Both the position numbers and the translations under genes were made by a program. The notes under the pieces are model-generated. The model had not been told where the DNA came from. It did not search any database and was given only the letters and a program-made list of their open reading frames with translations. DNA of 64,000 nucleotides, taken from Nocardioides sp. zg-DK7169 (GTDB lineage Bacteria; Actinomycetota; Actinomycetes; Propionibacteriales; Nocardioidaceae). This document shows, in pieces, positions 24,821-33,164 of this stretch. Within the stretch, counting starts at the first letter, position 1. Each line of letters begins with the position of its first letter. The stretch is taken from the NCBI RefSeq assembly GCF_013155365.1, contig NZ_JABJRA010000006.1:62001-126000 (forward strand), written 5' to 3'.

Positions 24821-24900
24821 CTCGACTCGACCGTCACAAGTCTCGACTCGACCGGTCACGACCCTCGATTCGAGCGTCAGAAGTCTCGACTCAACCGGTT
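24821..24900. repeat. Tandem array of T21 units
   Basis: Units at 24,821-24,841 (21), 24,842-24,863 (22), 24,864-24,884 (21) and a partial one from 24,885. Heads read CTCGACTCGACC, CTCGATTCGAGC or CTCGACTCAACC. The array ends 8 bases before the stop codon of the minus-strand ligase at 24,908. Confidence 0.88.
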
Positions 24901-24907
24901 GCCTCCC

Positions 24908-26455
24908 TCAGGCGGACGCCCCGGCCCGGTCGATCCGCTCCTGGCGCAGCTTGCCGGTCTGCACCTTGCCGGTGGCCAGGCGCGGGATGTCGCGGAACTC
25001 CACGACCCGCGGGACCTTGAAGCCGGCGAGGTGGGCGCGGACGTGGTCGCGCAGCTCCTGCACCAGGTCCGGGCCGGCGGCCGCGGGGTCGGTGGGCTGC
25101 ACGAGCGCGTGGACGTACTCGCCCATCTCCTCGTCGGGCAGCCCGAAGACCACGACGTCGTCGACGGCCGGGTGCATCACCAGGCAGGCCTCGATCTCGG
25201 CGGGGTAGATGTTCACGCCGCCGGAGATGATCGTGAACGCCTTGCGGTCGGTCAGGTAGAGGTAGCCGTCGGCGTCGAGGTAGCCCAGGTCGCCGACCGC
25301 GGACCAGGTCGGGTGCTCGGGGTGGCGCGACTGGGCGGTCTTCTCCGCGGCGTTGTGGTACTCGAACGGCGTCTTGTCCCGCTCGAAGAACACGGTCCCG
25401 GCCTCGCCGGTGGGCAGCTCGCGGCCCGCGTCGTCGCAGATCCGGATCGCGCCGAGCACTGGGCGCCCGACCGAGCCGGGGTGCTCCAGCCACTGCCGGC
25501 TGTTGATGAAGGTCATCCCGTTGCCCTCGCTGCCGCCGTAGTACTCATCGACGATCGGGCCGAGCCACTCGATGGTGCGCCGCTTGACCTCCGGCGGGCA
25601 GGGCGCGGCGGCGTGCAGGAAGGAGCGCAGGCTGGAGGTGTCGTGGCGCAGCCGCGCCTCGTCGGGCAGCTTGAGCATCCGCACCATCATCGTCGGGACC
25701 ACCTGGGTGTGGGTGACGCGGTGCTCCTCGACCAGGCGCAGGAACCGCTCGGCGTCGAACTTCGTCATCACCACCACGGTGCCGCCGAGCTCCTGGGTCG
25801 CGACCGAGAACTGCAGCGCCGCGGCGTGGTACAGCGGCGCCGGCATCAGGTAGACCGAGTCCGCGCCCATGCCGAGCAGCGGCCCGGTGATCGCCGAGGT
25901 CCGCGTCGCCGCGGGGTCGTCGACGCGCAGCCCGCACAGCGGTCGCCGGATGCCCTTGGGTCGCCCGGTGGTGCCGGAGGAGTAGAGCATCACCTCGCCG
26001 CGCGGCTCCTCCTCGAGCGGCTCGCCGGACTCCCCGGCGATCGCGTCCTCGTAGGACTCATGGCCCTCGACCGGGCCGTCGAAGGCCAGCCAGGTGGCGC
26101 AGCCCGGGACCAGCTCGCGCACGGCGGCGGCGCGCTCGGCCATCGCGGCCGACGTGATCAGCGCGCGGGTGCCGGAGTCCTCCAGGATGTACGCCGCCTC
26201 CTCCGCCGTCGCGTGCCGGTTGACGCCGGTGACGTAGAGCCCCGAGCGGATCGCGGCCCAGTAGACCTCGTAGTAGCGCGGGTGGTTCTCGGTCCAGATC
26301 GACACCTGGTCGCCGGGGCGCAGTCCGCGGGCGCGCAGCAGCCGGGCCAGCTGGTTGGAGCGCTGCTCCAGCTCGGCGTAGGTGACCACCTCGCCGGTCT
26401 CCATCACGACGGCCGGCTTGTCCGGGTGGGCCAGGGCATGCGTTCGGGGGTACAT
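24908..26455 (-). CDS. Acyl-CoA synthetase (class I AMP-forming ligase)
   Basis: A 515-aa ANL enzyme. It opens MYPRTHALAHPDKPAVVMET as FadD/bile-acid-CoA-ligase-like proteins do. YSSGTTGRPKGIRRP is the phosphate loop, YYGGSEGNGMTFI the A5 region, VGDLGYLDADGYLYLTDRKAFTIISGGVNIYPAEIE the hinge, and LATGKVQTGKLR carries the catalytic Lys. The specific acid cannot be read. ATG 26,455 has GAGGAG upstream. It is divergent from the acyl-CoA dehydrogenase operon at 26,636, with a palindrome between, so activation and oxidation of the same substrate are probably co-regulated. Confidence 0.9.
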   Translation of the reverse strand: MYPRTHALAHPDKPAVVMETGEVVTYAELEQRSNQLARLLRARGLRPGDQVSIWTENHPRYYEVYWAAIRSGLYVTGVNRHATAEEAAYILEDSGTRALITSAAMAERAAAVRELVPGCATWLAFDGPVEGHESYEDAIAGESGEPLEEEPRGEVMLYSSGTTGRPKGIRRPLCGLRVDDPAATRTSAITGPLLGMGADSVYLMPAPLYHAAALQFSVATQELGGTVVVMTKFDAERFLRLVEEHRVTHTQVVPTMMVRMLKLPDEARLRHDTSSLRSFLHAAAPCPPEVKRRTIEWLGPIVDEYYGGSEGNGMTFINSRQWLEHPGSVGRPVLGAIRICDDAGRELPTGEAGTVFFERDKTPFEYHNAAEKTAQSRHPEHPTWSAVGDLGYLDADGYLYLTDRKAFTIISGGVNIYPAEIEACLVMHPAVDDVVVFGLPDEEMGEYVHALVQPTDPAAAGPDLVQELRDHVRAHLAGFKVPRVVEFRDIPRLATGKVQTGKLRQERIDRAGASA

Positions 26456-26566
26456 CGGGCTCCTCGTCGTGGCGGTCCGGGTGCCGGGTCGGCGCTCGCA
26501 GCAGTCGGATGGGACGAGGTGATTGACACCACCATCCCTCGGGCTGCATGTTGTCCCCATCACATG

Positions 26567-26584
26567 ACTTTGTCTAGTCAAAGT
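26567..26584. promoter_or_regulatory. Candidate operator in the ligase / acyl-CoA dehydrogenase divergent promoter
   Basis: ACTTTG-TCTAGT-CAAAGT, a 6-bp inverted repeat with a 6-base centre that is itself near-symmetric (GACT..AGTC nested). It lies in the 180-base divergent gap. A TTGACA at 26,523-26,528 with CATGTT 18 bases later is a possible plus-strand promoter. No regulator gene is adjacent, so the binding protein is unknown. Confidence 0.45.
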
Positions 26585-26635
26585 GGCCGCTCCGTTCAGG
26601 CGTGTCGGCCGCACACCCCCGAGGAGCCCATCGCG

Positions 26636-27832
26636 ATGACCGCTGCCCCCGAGCCGAGACCGGACACGGACGTGGAGACCCTGCTGCGCGCCCGGGTGGA
26701 CGCCCTGGTCGCCGAGCACGGTCCCGACTCACCCGACCTGCTCGGTGCGCGGTACGACGCGGGGCTGGCCTTCGTGCACCACCCCGAGGGGCTGGGCGGC
26801 CTGGGGATCTCCGCGGTCTGGCAGTCCCGCCTCGAGGAGCTGCTGGTCGCAGCGGGCGTGCCCGCCCCCGCGCCGTACCGCAACCCGCTCGGGACCGGCA
26901 CCGCCGTGCCGACCCTGCTGGCGCACGGCACCCGCGCGCTCCAGGAGCGCCACTTCCGCCCGGCCTGGACGGCGGAGGAGATCTGGTGCCAGCTCTTCAG
27001 CGAGCCCGGCGCCGGCTCCGACCTGGCCGGCCTCGCGACCCGCGCCGTGCTCGACGGCGACACCTGGGTGGTCAACGGTCAGAAGGTGTGGACCTCCTAC
27101 GCCCACCGTGCCCGCTGGGGCCTGCTGCTCGCCCGCACTGACCCCGAGCTCCCGAAGCACCAGGGCATGACGATGTTCGTCATCGACATGCACGACCCCG
27201 GCGTCGAGGTGCGCCCGCTGCGCCAGGCCACCGGCGGCCAGGAGTTCAACGAGGTCTTCCTGAGCGACGTGAGGATCCCCGACTCCGCGCGCCTCGACGC
27301 CCGCGGACGCGGCTGGGACGTCGCCCGCACCACGCTGCTCAACGAGCGTGCCGCCCTCGGCGCGCGCCCCGCGCCCCGCGAGGACGGCCACATCGGCTGG
27401 CTCGCCCAGCTGTGGCGCGAGCGCCCGGACCTGCGCACCCCGCAGCTGCACGGCCGCGTCGTGGACGCCTGGATCCGGGCCGAGGCGGTGCGCCTCGCCA
27501 ACGAGCGCATCCGCCAGCTCGCCGCGACCGGCCGCCCCGGGCTCGAGGGCTCCGGCGCGAAGGTCCAGCACGCCGAGACCACCCAGCTCGTCGCCCGGGT
27601 CCGCGCACAGCTCGATCCCGAGGCGGCGCTGCGCTACGACGAGTGGGACCCCGACCTCGCCCCGCCCCGCGAGGAGCGGGTCGCCGGCTACCACTACCTG
27701 CGCTCGCGCCCGATGAGCATCGAGGGCGGCACCACCCAGATCCTGCTGAGCCAGATCGCCGACCGGGTGCTCGGCCTGCCCCGCGAACCCGCCCTCCCCA
27801 AGGAGACGCCATGGCTGGAGATCCCCCGATGA
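26636..27832 (+). CDS. Acyl-CoA dehydrogenase family protein
   Basis: A 398-aa FAD enzyme of the FadE type found in pairs in actinobacterial steroid and terpenoid catabolism. CQLFSEPGAGSDLAGLATRAV and WVVNGQKVWTSYAHRARWGLLLART are the FAD/substrate loops; SIEGGTTQILLSQIADRVLG is the C-terminal block. The immediate neighbour is a second, more divergent acyl-CoA dehydrogenase, and in such pairs the two often form one heterotetrameric enzyme (family knowledge; inference here). GAGGAG lies 9 bases before the ATG. It is the first gene of a five-gene operon. Confidence 0.9.
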   Translation: MTAAPEPRPDTDVETLLRARVDALVAEHGPDSPDLLGARYDAGLAFVHHPEGLGGLGISAVWQSRLEELLVAAGVPAPAPYRNPLGTGTAVPTLLAHGTRALQERHFRPAWTAEEIWCQLFSEPGAGSDLAGLATRAVLDGDTWVVNGQKVWTSYAHRARWGLLLARTDPELPKHQGMTMFVIDMHDPGVEVRPLRQATGGQEFNEVFLSDVRIPDSARLDARGRGWDVARTTLLNERAALGARPAPREDGHIGWLAQLWRERPDLRTPQLHGRVVDAWIRAEAVRLANERIRQLAATGRPGLEGSGAKVQHAETTQLVARVRAQLDPEAALRYDEWDPDLAPPREERVAGYHYLRSRPMSIEGGTTQILLSQIADRVLGLPREPALPKETPWLEIPR

Positions 27833-29010
27833 GCGCCCTGTCCCTGATCGAGAGCGAGGACGCCACCGCGCTGGCCGAGCAGGTCCGCGCCGTGGCCCGG
27901 GGCTGGACCCCGGGCGCCAGCGCTCCGGACGCCTGGGAGCGGATCGGCGCCCGGCTCGGCGTCGCCGGCCTGCTGGTGCCCGAGGCGTACGGCGGGGCCG
28001 GCGCCGGCATGCGCGAGGCGGCCGCCGTCGCCCAGGCGCTCGGTCGCGACCTGGTCACCGTGCCGTACCTGACCAGCGCGGTCACCGCGACCACGGTGCT
28101 CACCGGGCTCACCGGGCTCACCGACGGCTCGCCCGCCGCGGCGGACACCCTGGCCGAGCTCGTGGCCGAGCTCGCGGAGGGCGCCGCGGTCGCGACCGTG
28201 GTGCTCCCCGCCACCAGCGTGTCCGGGGACCCCGCGGCGCGCCTCGAGGAGCGGGCCGACGGCGCCGCGGTCCTGCACGGCCGGGTCGCCGGCGTGCTCG
28301 GCGCGGGGGAGGCCGACCGCCTCGTCGTACCGGTGCGCGACGCCGACGGCCGCTACGCCGTCGCGCTGGTCACCGGCAGCGCTGGCGTCACCGTCACCCG
28401 CGAGACCAGCCTCGACGAGACCCGCCCGGTGAGCGTGGTCGAGCTCGACGCCGCCCCGGCGGTCCTGCTCGCCCGCGGCGCCGCGGCGCAGCAGGCGGTA
28501 CGCCGCGCGATCCGCGCCGCCGTCGTCGCCGTCGCGGCCGAGCAGGTGGGCGCGATGGAGTGGGCCGTCGAGGCGAGCACCGCGCACCTCGGCGTACGAC
28601 GCCAGTTCGGGCGCGAGCTCGGCAGCTACCAGTCGCTGCGCCACCTGGTGGCGCGGATGTGGATCGACCTCCAGCAGGCCCGCGCGGTCACGCTGCACGC
28701 CGCCGCGGCCCTCGACGCCGCGGACGAGCTGCCCGAGGACGAGGTCGACCTGGCGGTCAGCCTGGCCTCGGTCCACGCCCGCGGGCGCGCGCTGTCGTGC
28801 CTGGAGGACACCCTCCAGGTGCACGGCGGCATCGGCTTCACCTGGGAGCACCCGCTGCACCGCTACCTCAAGCGCTCCCTCAGCCTGGGCGCGGTGCACG
28901 GCACCGCCGACCACCACAGCGACGAGGTCGCCCGGCTGGCGGACCTGCCCGCCCCCGGAGCCCCAGTCGGCGCCGGGGCAGTAGCCGGGGCAGGAGCCAG
29001 CCATGTCTGA
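27829..29010 (+). CDS. Acyl-CoA dehydrogenase family protein (partner subunit type)
   Basis: A 393-aa acyl-CoA dehydrogenase with weaker motifs: LLVPEAYGGAGAGMREAAAVAQALG at the N-terminus, a poorly conserved middle domain, and EDTLQVHGGIGFTWEHPLHRYLKR at the C-terminus. The absence of a clear SERDAGSD-type loop fits the partner subunit of a FadE-FadE heterotetramer. ATG 27,829 overlaps the previous stop (ATGA) with GGAG eight bases upstream; ATG 27,811 with AAGGAG five bases upstream is an alternative giving six extra residues. It overlaps the following crotonase gene by 8 bases. Confidence 0.88.
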   Translation: MSALSLIESEDATALAEQVRAVARGWTPGASAPDAWERIGARLGVAGLLVPEAYGGAGAGMREAAAVAQALGRDLVTVPYLTSAVTATTVLTGLTGLTDGSPAAADTLAELVAELAEGAAVATVVLPATSVSGDPAARLEERADGAAVLHGRVAGVLGAGEADRLVVPVRDADGRYAVALVTGSAGVTVTRETSLDETRPVSVVELDAAPAVLLARGAAAQQAVRRAIRAAVVAVAAEQVGAMEWAVEASTAHLGVRRQFGRELGSYQSLRHLVARMWIDLQQARAVTLHAAAALDAADELPEDEVDLAVSLASVHARGRALSCLEDTLQVHGGIGFTWEHPLHRYLKRSLSLGAVHGTADHHSDEVARLADLPAPGAPVGAGAVAGAGASHV

Positions 29011-29815
29011 CGTCCTGGTCGAGGAGGCCGAGCCCGGCCACGTGGTGGTCACCCTGAACCGCCCGCAGACCCTGAACGCGATGGCGCTCAGCATGGTCGC
29101 CGAGCTCCACGACGTGCTCAGCGAGCTGAACGCCTCGCCCGCGGTGCGCACCGTGGTGCTCACCGGCGCCGGTCGCGGCTTCTGCTCGGGTGCGGAGATC
29201 AAGTCCGCCGACGACGCCCGGCGCGACCAGCCGCGCCCGGACCAGAACAAGGTCGCCCACCTGCTCGGCCAGCAGGAGGCGATCGTGAAGGTGCACGAGC
29301 TGGTGCACCGGATGCGGGTGCCGGTGATCGCCGCGGTCAACGGCGTCGCGGTCGGCGGCGGCTTCTCCCTCAGCCTGGCCTGCGACATCCGGGTGGCCGC
29401 GCGCAGCGCCCGGTTCGGGGCGGTCTTCATCCGGCACGGGATCTCCAACGCCGACATGGGCACCAGCTACTTCCTGCCCCGCCTGGTCGGGGCGTCCCGC
29501 GCGGCCGAGCTGATGCTCACCGGGCGGGTCTTCGACGCCGAGGAGGCCCGCGACCTGGGCCTGGTCGTCGACGTCGTCGACGACGGCACGGTGGTCGACC
29601 GGGCGCTGGCCACGGCCCGCCAGGTCGCGGAGAACTCCGCGCTCGGGGTGTGGATGACCAAGGAGACGATGTGGCAGACCATCGACGCGCCGTCGCTGCG
29701 CCACGCCCTCGACATGGAGAACCGCACGCAGATCATGTGCGTCGGCAGCGGCGAGCTCGAGCGCGCCTTCGCCGGCTTCAAGGACGGTGGCCGGCCGGAG
29801 TGGTCGCGCCTGTGA
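29003..29815 (+). CDS. Enoyl-CoA hydratase/isomerase family protein
   Basis: A 270-aa crotonase. LNRPQTLNAMALSMVAEL opens the fold, GRGFCSGAEIKS and AVNGVAVGGGFSLSLACDIRVA hold the oxyanion-hole backbone amides, and RHGISNADMGTSYFLPRLVG covers the region of the second acidic residue (an Asp is seen rather than the hydratase Glu). It probably hydrates or isomerises the enoyl-CoA made by the two preceding dehydrogenases. GCAGGAG precedes the ATG; the gene overlaps the upstream one by 8 bases. Confidence 0.9.
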   Translation: MSDVLVEEAEPGHVVVTLNRPQTLNAMALSMVAELHDVLSELNASPAVRTVVLTGAGRGFCSGAEIKSADDARRDQPRPDQNKVAHLLGQQEAIVKVHELVHRMRVPVIAAVNGVAVGGGFSLSLACDIRVAARSARFGAVFIRHGISNADMGTSYFLPRLVGASRAAELMLTGRVFDAEEARDLGLVVDVVDDGTVVDRALATARQVAENSALGVWMTKETMWQTIDAPSLRHALDMENRTQIMCVGSGELERAFAGFKDGGRPEWSRL

Positions 29816-29867
29816 GTGACGGATCGCGCTCGCGGGTTGCCGCGCGCGCCACGGAGATGGGACGCAG

Positions 29868-31460
29868 ATGAGACGACGTACGGGGACGCTCCTCGCCGGC
29901 CTGGTGGCCGCCAGCCTGGTGCTGGCCGGCTGCGGTGGCACCGACACCGAGGAGAAGCAGGACACGGGTGCGCCCGCGGAGTTCGCGAACGGCTTCGTGG
30001 TGGAGCCCGACGACTCCGGCGAGCCGACCCGGGGCGGTCGGCTCGAGGTGGTGACCTACTCCGAGGCGCGGGTCCTCGACCCGGTGCAGACGATCGCCAA
30101 CGGCAGCAGCGGCGGCACCGAGATGGCGGCCGTCTTCGACCTGCTGGTGCGCTACGACCAGGACTCCGAGACCTACGTGCCGCAGCTGGCCGAGGGCCTG
30201 GAGGCCAACGAGGCCCAGGACGAGTGGACGCTCACCCTGCGCGACGGCGTCACCTTCAGCGACGGCACGCCGCTCGATGCGGACGCCGTCGTGTGGAGCC
30301 TGGACCGCTACGTGGAGAAGGGCGGGGGACAGGTCTCCTTCCTGACCCACGCCGTACGGTCCTGGACGGCGAGCGACGCGCGCACCGTGCGCTTCGAGCT
30401 GACCCGGCCGTGGGCCGACTTCGGCTACCTGCTGTCCACCGGGCCCGGCATGGTGGTGGGCAAGGGCTCCGACCAGGGGGAGCGGTTCACCCCGATCGGC
30501 GCCGGCCCCTACGTGCAGGAGCGGTACACGCCGCAGGAGGAGCTGCTCCTCACCGCCCGCGAGGACTACTGGGGCGGCGAGCCGCCGCTGGAGTCGCTGC
30601 GGTTCTTCCCGATCTCCGCGGAGTCCGGCCGCCTCGACGTGCTGCGCAACGGCGAGGCCGACATGGCCTACCTGCGTGAGGCGCCGACCGCCAAGGAGGC
30701 GCTCGAGGACGGGTACGGCGGGTTCATGGAGATCGGCAGCATCTCGCGCGGCCTGCTGCTCAACCACCGCGAGGGCAGCGCCACCGAGGACGTCCGGATC
30801 CGCCAGGCGCTGATGCACGCGCTCGACGTCGACGTGATCAACCAGCGCACCGCCGAGGGCGTGGGCCTGGTGTCCACCGGCATCCTCAACGACCTCTCCC
30901 GCTGGGACCTCGAGGCCGAGCCGCTGGAGCACGACGTGGAGAAGGCCAAGGAGCTCGTCGAGGCCGCGAAGGCCGACGGCTTCGACGGCACCATCAGCTT
31001 CAAGGGCGTCGCGAAGGTGTCGGAGACGATGGGCGTCACCCTGCAGGGCCTGCTCAGCGAGGTCGGCCTCGAGGTCTCCCTCGACTACGTGCCCTCGGTG
31101 ACCGACCTGGTCAACGACATCTACGTCACCAACGACTTCGACATGGTGATCTGGAGCTTCGGGATGCCCGACCGGGCGGTCTACCCCGAGCTCTACGAGA
31201 AGGTGCACAGCAGCGCCCGGGGCAACTCCGGCGCCTCCTCCGACCCCGAGCTGGACCGGCTGATCGAGGAGCTCGGCGCCGCGGGCAGCCCCGACGAGCA
31301 GCAGGGCGTGCTGGAGCAGATCCAGGAGCAGTGGAACGAGACCGTGCCCTACGCGCCGCTCGGCGCCACCCCGGAGTGGAACGCCTGGGGCGAGGACGTC
31401 CACGGCATCGTGCCGAGCATCGACAGCATCATGCTGCTCGGCGGGGCCTGGAAGGCGTGA
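29868..31460 (+). CDS. ABC transporter substrate-binding lipoprotein, SBP_bac_5 family, without adjacent permease
   Basis: A 530-aa exported receptor. The signal peptide MRRRTGTLLAGLVAASLVLA leads into lipobox LAGC. Family-5 features include ARVLDPVQTIANGSS, LAEGLEANEAQDEWTLTLRDGVTFSDGTPL and GAGPYVQERYTPQEELLLTAREDYWGGEPP. No permease or ATPase lies in this operon, which otherwise encodes acyl-CoA enzymes, so it may serve the importer at 12,319-17,844 or another elsewhere (inference). The downstream SDR start nearly overlaps its stop, so it belongs to the operon. Confidence 0.88.
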   Translation: MRRRTGTLLAGLVAASLVLAGCGGTDTEEKQDTGAPAEFANGFVVEPDDSGEPTRGGRLEVVTYSEARVLDPVQTIANGSSGGTEMAAVFDLLVRYDQDSETYVPQLAEGLEANEAQDEWTLTLRDGVTFSDGTPLDADAVVWSLDRYVEKGGGQVSFLTHAVRSWTASDARTVRFELTRPWADFGYLLSTGPGMVVGKGSDQGERFTPIGAGPYVQERYTPQEELLLTAREDYWGGEPPLESLRFFPISAESGRLDVLRNGEADMAYLREAPTAKEALEDGYGGFMEIGSISRGLLLNHREGSATEDVRIRQALMHALDVDVINQRTAEGVGLVSTGILNDLSRWDLEAEPLEHDVEKAKELVEAAKADGFDGTISFKGVAKVSETMGVTLQGLLSEVGLEVSLDYVPSVTDLVNDIYVTNDFDMVIWSFGMPDRAVYPELYEKVHSSARGNSGASSDPELDRLIEELGAAGSPDEQQGVLEQIQEQWNETVPYAPLGATPEWNAWGEDVHGIVPSIDSIMLLGGAWKA

Positions 31461-31462
31461 GC

Positions 31463-32227
31463 GTGAGCGAGCACGACGAGGCACTGCTCGGTGGCCAGGT
31501 CGCGCTCGTGACCGGGGCCGGCAGCGGGCTGGGGCGCGCGTTCGCGCTGTCCCTGGCCCGCGCCGGCGCCGCGGTCGCGGTGTGCGGACGGCGCCGGGAG
31601 CCGCTGGACGAGGTGGTCGCGGAGATCGGGGCGGCCGGTGGCAAGGCGCTCGCCGTGACGCTCGACGTACGCGACCCGGCGGCGGTCGTGGCCGCGGTGG
31701 ACCGCGCCGAGGAGGTGCTGGGCGGGCTGGACATCGTGGTCAACAACGCCGGTATCCCGGACGCCCGCCGCGCGCACAAGATGCCGCTGGAGCTGGTCGA
31801 CGCGGTGCTGGAGACCAACCTGCGTGGGCCGTGGCTGCTCGCGACCGAGGCGGGCCGGCGCTGGATCGCGACCGGGCGCCCGGGTCGGATCGTCAACGTG
31901 TCCTCCATGTCCGGCTACTACACCGCCGGCAACGCCGCCGCGCTCTACTCGGTCACCAAGGCCGGGCTGAACCGGATGACCGAGGCGCTGGCGATGGAGT
32001 GGGCGCGCTACCCGATCAACGTCAACGGCATCGCGCCCGGCTCCTTCCACTCCGAGATGATGGACGGCCTGATCTCCCGCGTCGGCGACATGTCGGAGTC
32101 CTTCCCGCGCAAGCGGATGGGCCACGGCGCCGACCTCGAGGGCACCCTGCTCTACCTGGTCTCCCCGGTCTCGGAGTTCGTCACCGGCACCGTCATCAAG
32201 GTCGACGACGGCCAGCTTCCCCGCTGA
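31463..32227 (+). CDS. SDR family oxidoreductase
   Basis: A 254-aa short-chain dehydrogenase. VTGAGSGLGRAFA is the cofactor motif, CGRR after beta-2 suggests NADP, NNAG is intact, and SSMSGYYTAGNAAALYSVTKAGLN carries the catalytic Ser, Tyr and Lys. It probably oxidises a hydroxyacyl-CoA or reduces a keto group in the pathway of this operon. GTG 31,463 has GGAAGG seven bases upstream; GTG 31,457, overlapping the previous stop, is an alternative. It is the last gene of the operon and is followed by tandem repeats starting 10 bases after the stop. Confidence 0.87.
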   Translation: MSEHDEALLGGQVALVTGAGSGLGRAFALSLARAGAAVAVCGRRREPLDEVVAEIGAAGGKALAVTLDVRDPAAVVAAVDRAEEVLGGLDIVVNNAGIPDARRAHKMPLELVDAVLETNLRGPWLLATEAGRRWIATGRPGRIVNVSSMSGYYTAGNAAALYSVTKAGLNRMTEALAMEWARYPINVNGIAPGSFHSEMMDGLISRVGDMSESFPRKRMGHGADLEGTLLYLVSPVSEFVTGTVIKVDDGQLPR

Positions 32228-32237
32228 CCCCCGCCTT

Positions 32238-32348
32238 CGCCGAGTCGGCCCGTGTGGCGCGCCGAGTCGGCTCTTGTGGTGCGGCGAGTCGAGACTTCTG
32301 ACGGTCGAGTCGAGACCTCTGACCGGTCGAGTCGAGAGTTCTGACGGT
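32238..32348. repeat. Composite array: two T22 units joined to three inverted T21 units
   Basis: T22 units at 32,238-32,259 and 32,260-32,281 are followed by CGGCGAGTCGAGAC, where the T22 head runs directly into T21 units in reverse orientation (32,285-32,305, 32,306-32,327, 32,328-32,348; 21, 22 and 21 bases). One more forward T21 head, CTCGACTCGACC, occurs at 32,384-32,395. This junction shows that the two families share the core CGAGTCG. The rest of the gap to 32,441 shows no gene. Confidence 0.88.
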
Positions 32349-32441
32349 CGCGCTCGGCTTCGCCTCGTCGTACGGCGTGACGTCTCGACTCGACCGAGGG
32401 GGCAGTGCGGCCCGGTCGCACGGGGCGGCGAGGATGGGGAC

Positions 32442-33062
32442 ATGACCGAGCAGTCCAGCCCCCGTCCCCGTTGGTTCACCGACACCAAGGACGGCCACTC
32501 GCAGTGGTACGTCGAGCGCTTCCGCGCCCTGGCCGCCGAGGGCGCCGACCTGGCGGGGGAGGCTCGCTTCGTCGACGCGATGGTCGAGCGCGGGGCGCGG
32601 ATCCTCGACGCCGGGTGCGGAGCCGGCCGGCTCTCCGGCGAGCTCGCTGCCCGCGGCCACACCGTGGTCGGACTGGACGCGGACCCGGTGCTGATCGAGG
32701 CCGCCCGCGTCGACCACCCCGGGCCGACGTACGGCGTCGTCGACCTCAGCGAGCTGGAGCTCGCCGACGTGGGCGGAGAGCCGGTCGACCTCGTGGTCTG
32801 CGCGGGCAACGTGATGGTGTTCCTCGCGCCGGGCACCGAGCGCCGGGTGCTCGCCAACCTCTGCGCGGTGGTCCGGCCAGGCGGCCGCGTCGTGGTCGGC
32901 TTCCGCCGCGACGAGGCCTACCCCTTCGAGCGGTACGACGCCGACCTGGCCGACCTCGCCCGCGAGGGGGTGGCGCGGGTCGAGCAGCGCTTCGCCACCT
33001 GGCACCTGGACCCGTTCACCGACGAGTCCGACTTCGCCGTCACGGTGCTGCGCGTGGGCTGA
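32442..33062 (+). CDS. Class I SAM-dependent methyltransferase
   Basis: A 206-aa methyltransferase. RILDAGCGAGRLSGELAARGHTVVGLDADP (residues about 50-79) contains motif I and the acidic residue that binds SAM ribose; VDLVVCAGNVMVFLAPGTE is motif II and VVRPGGRVVVGF motif III. The opening PRWFTDTKDGHSQWYVERFRALA is seen in a family of small actinobacterial methyltransferases with unknown acceptors. Compact size leaves no extra substrate domain. It is transcribed alone between two repeat arrays and converges with typA. Confidence 0.82.
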   Translation: MTEQSSPRPRWFTDTKDGHSQWYVERFRALAAEGADLAGEARFVDAMVERGARILDAGCGAGRLSGELAARGHTVVGLDADPVLIEAARVDHPGPTYGVVDLSELELADVGGEPVDLVVCAGNVMVFLAPGTERRVLANLCAVVRPGGRVVVGFRRDEAYPFERYDADLADLAREGVARVEQRFATWHLDPFTDESDFAVTVLRVG

Positions 33063-33108
33063 CCCGGGGGGTGACGGGGTGTCGCGCCCCTCGTCGTACG
33101 ACAGAGGT

Positions 33109-33160
33109 CTCGACTCGACCGGTCGAAACTCTCGACTCGACCCTCAGAAGTCTCGATTCA
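33109..33160. repeat. Tandem array of T21 units
   Basis: Units at 33,109-33,130 (22) and 33,131-33,151 (21), then a partial CTCGATTCA from 33,152. It directly precedes the typA terminator hairpin. The left flank CCTCGTCGTACG (33,089-33,100) also occurs before the T21 head at 32,384, so flanking sequence is shared between copies. Confidence 0.85.
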
Positions 33161-33164
33161 ACGA

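Noticed and set aside
17998..24900. CRISPR arrays
   Set aside because: The T22 and T21 units are contiguous with no spacers, and no cas genes are present.
23522..26635. A long plus-strand open frame leading into the acyl-CoA dehydrogenase at 26,636
   Set aside because: The upstream 1,000 codons are antisense to two ligases and cross the repeat arrays; the ATG at 26,636 with GAGGAG is the real start.
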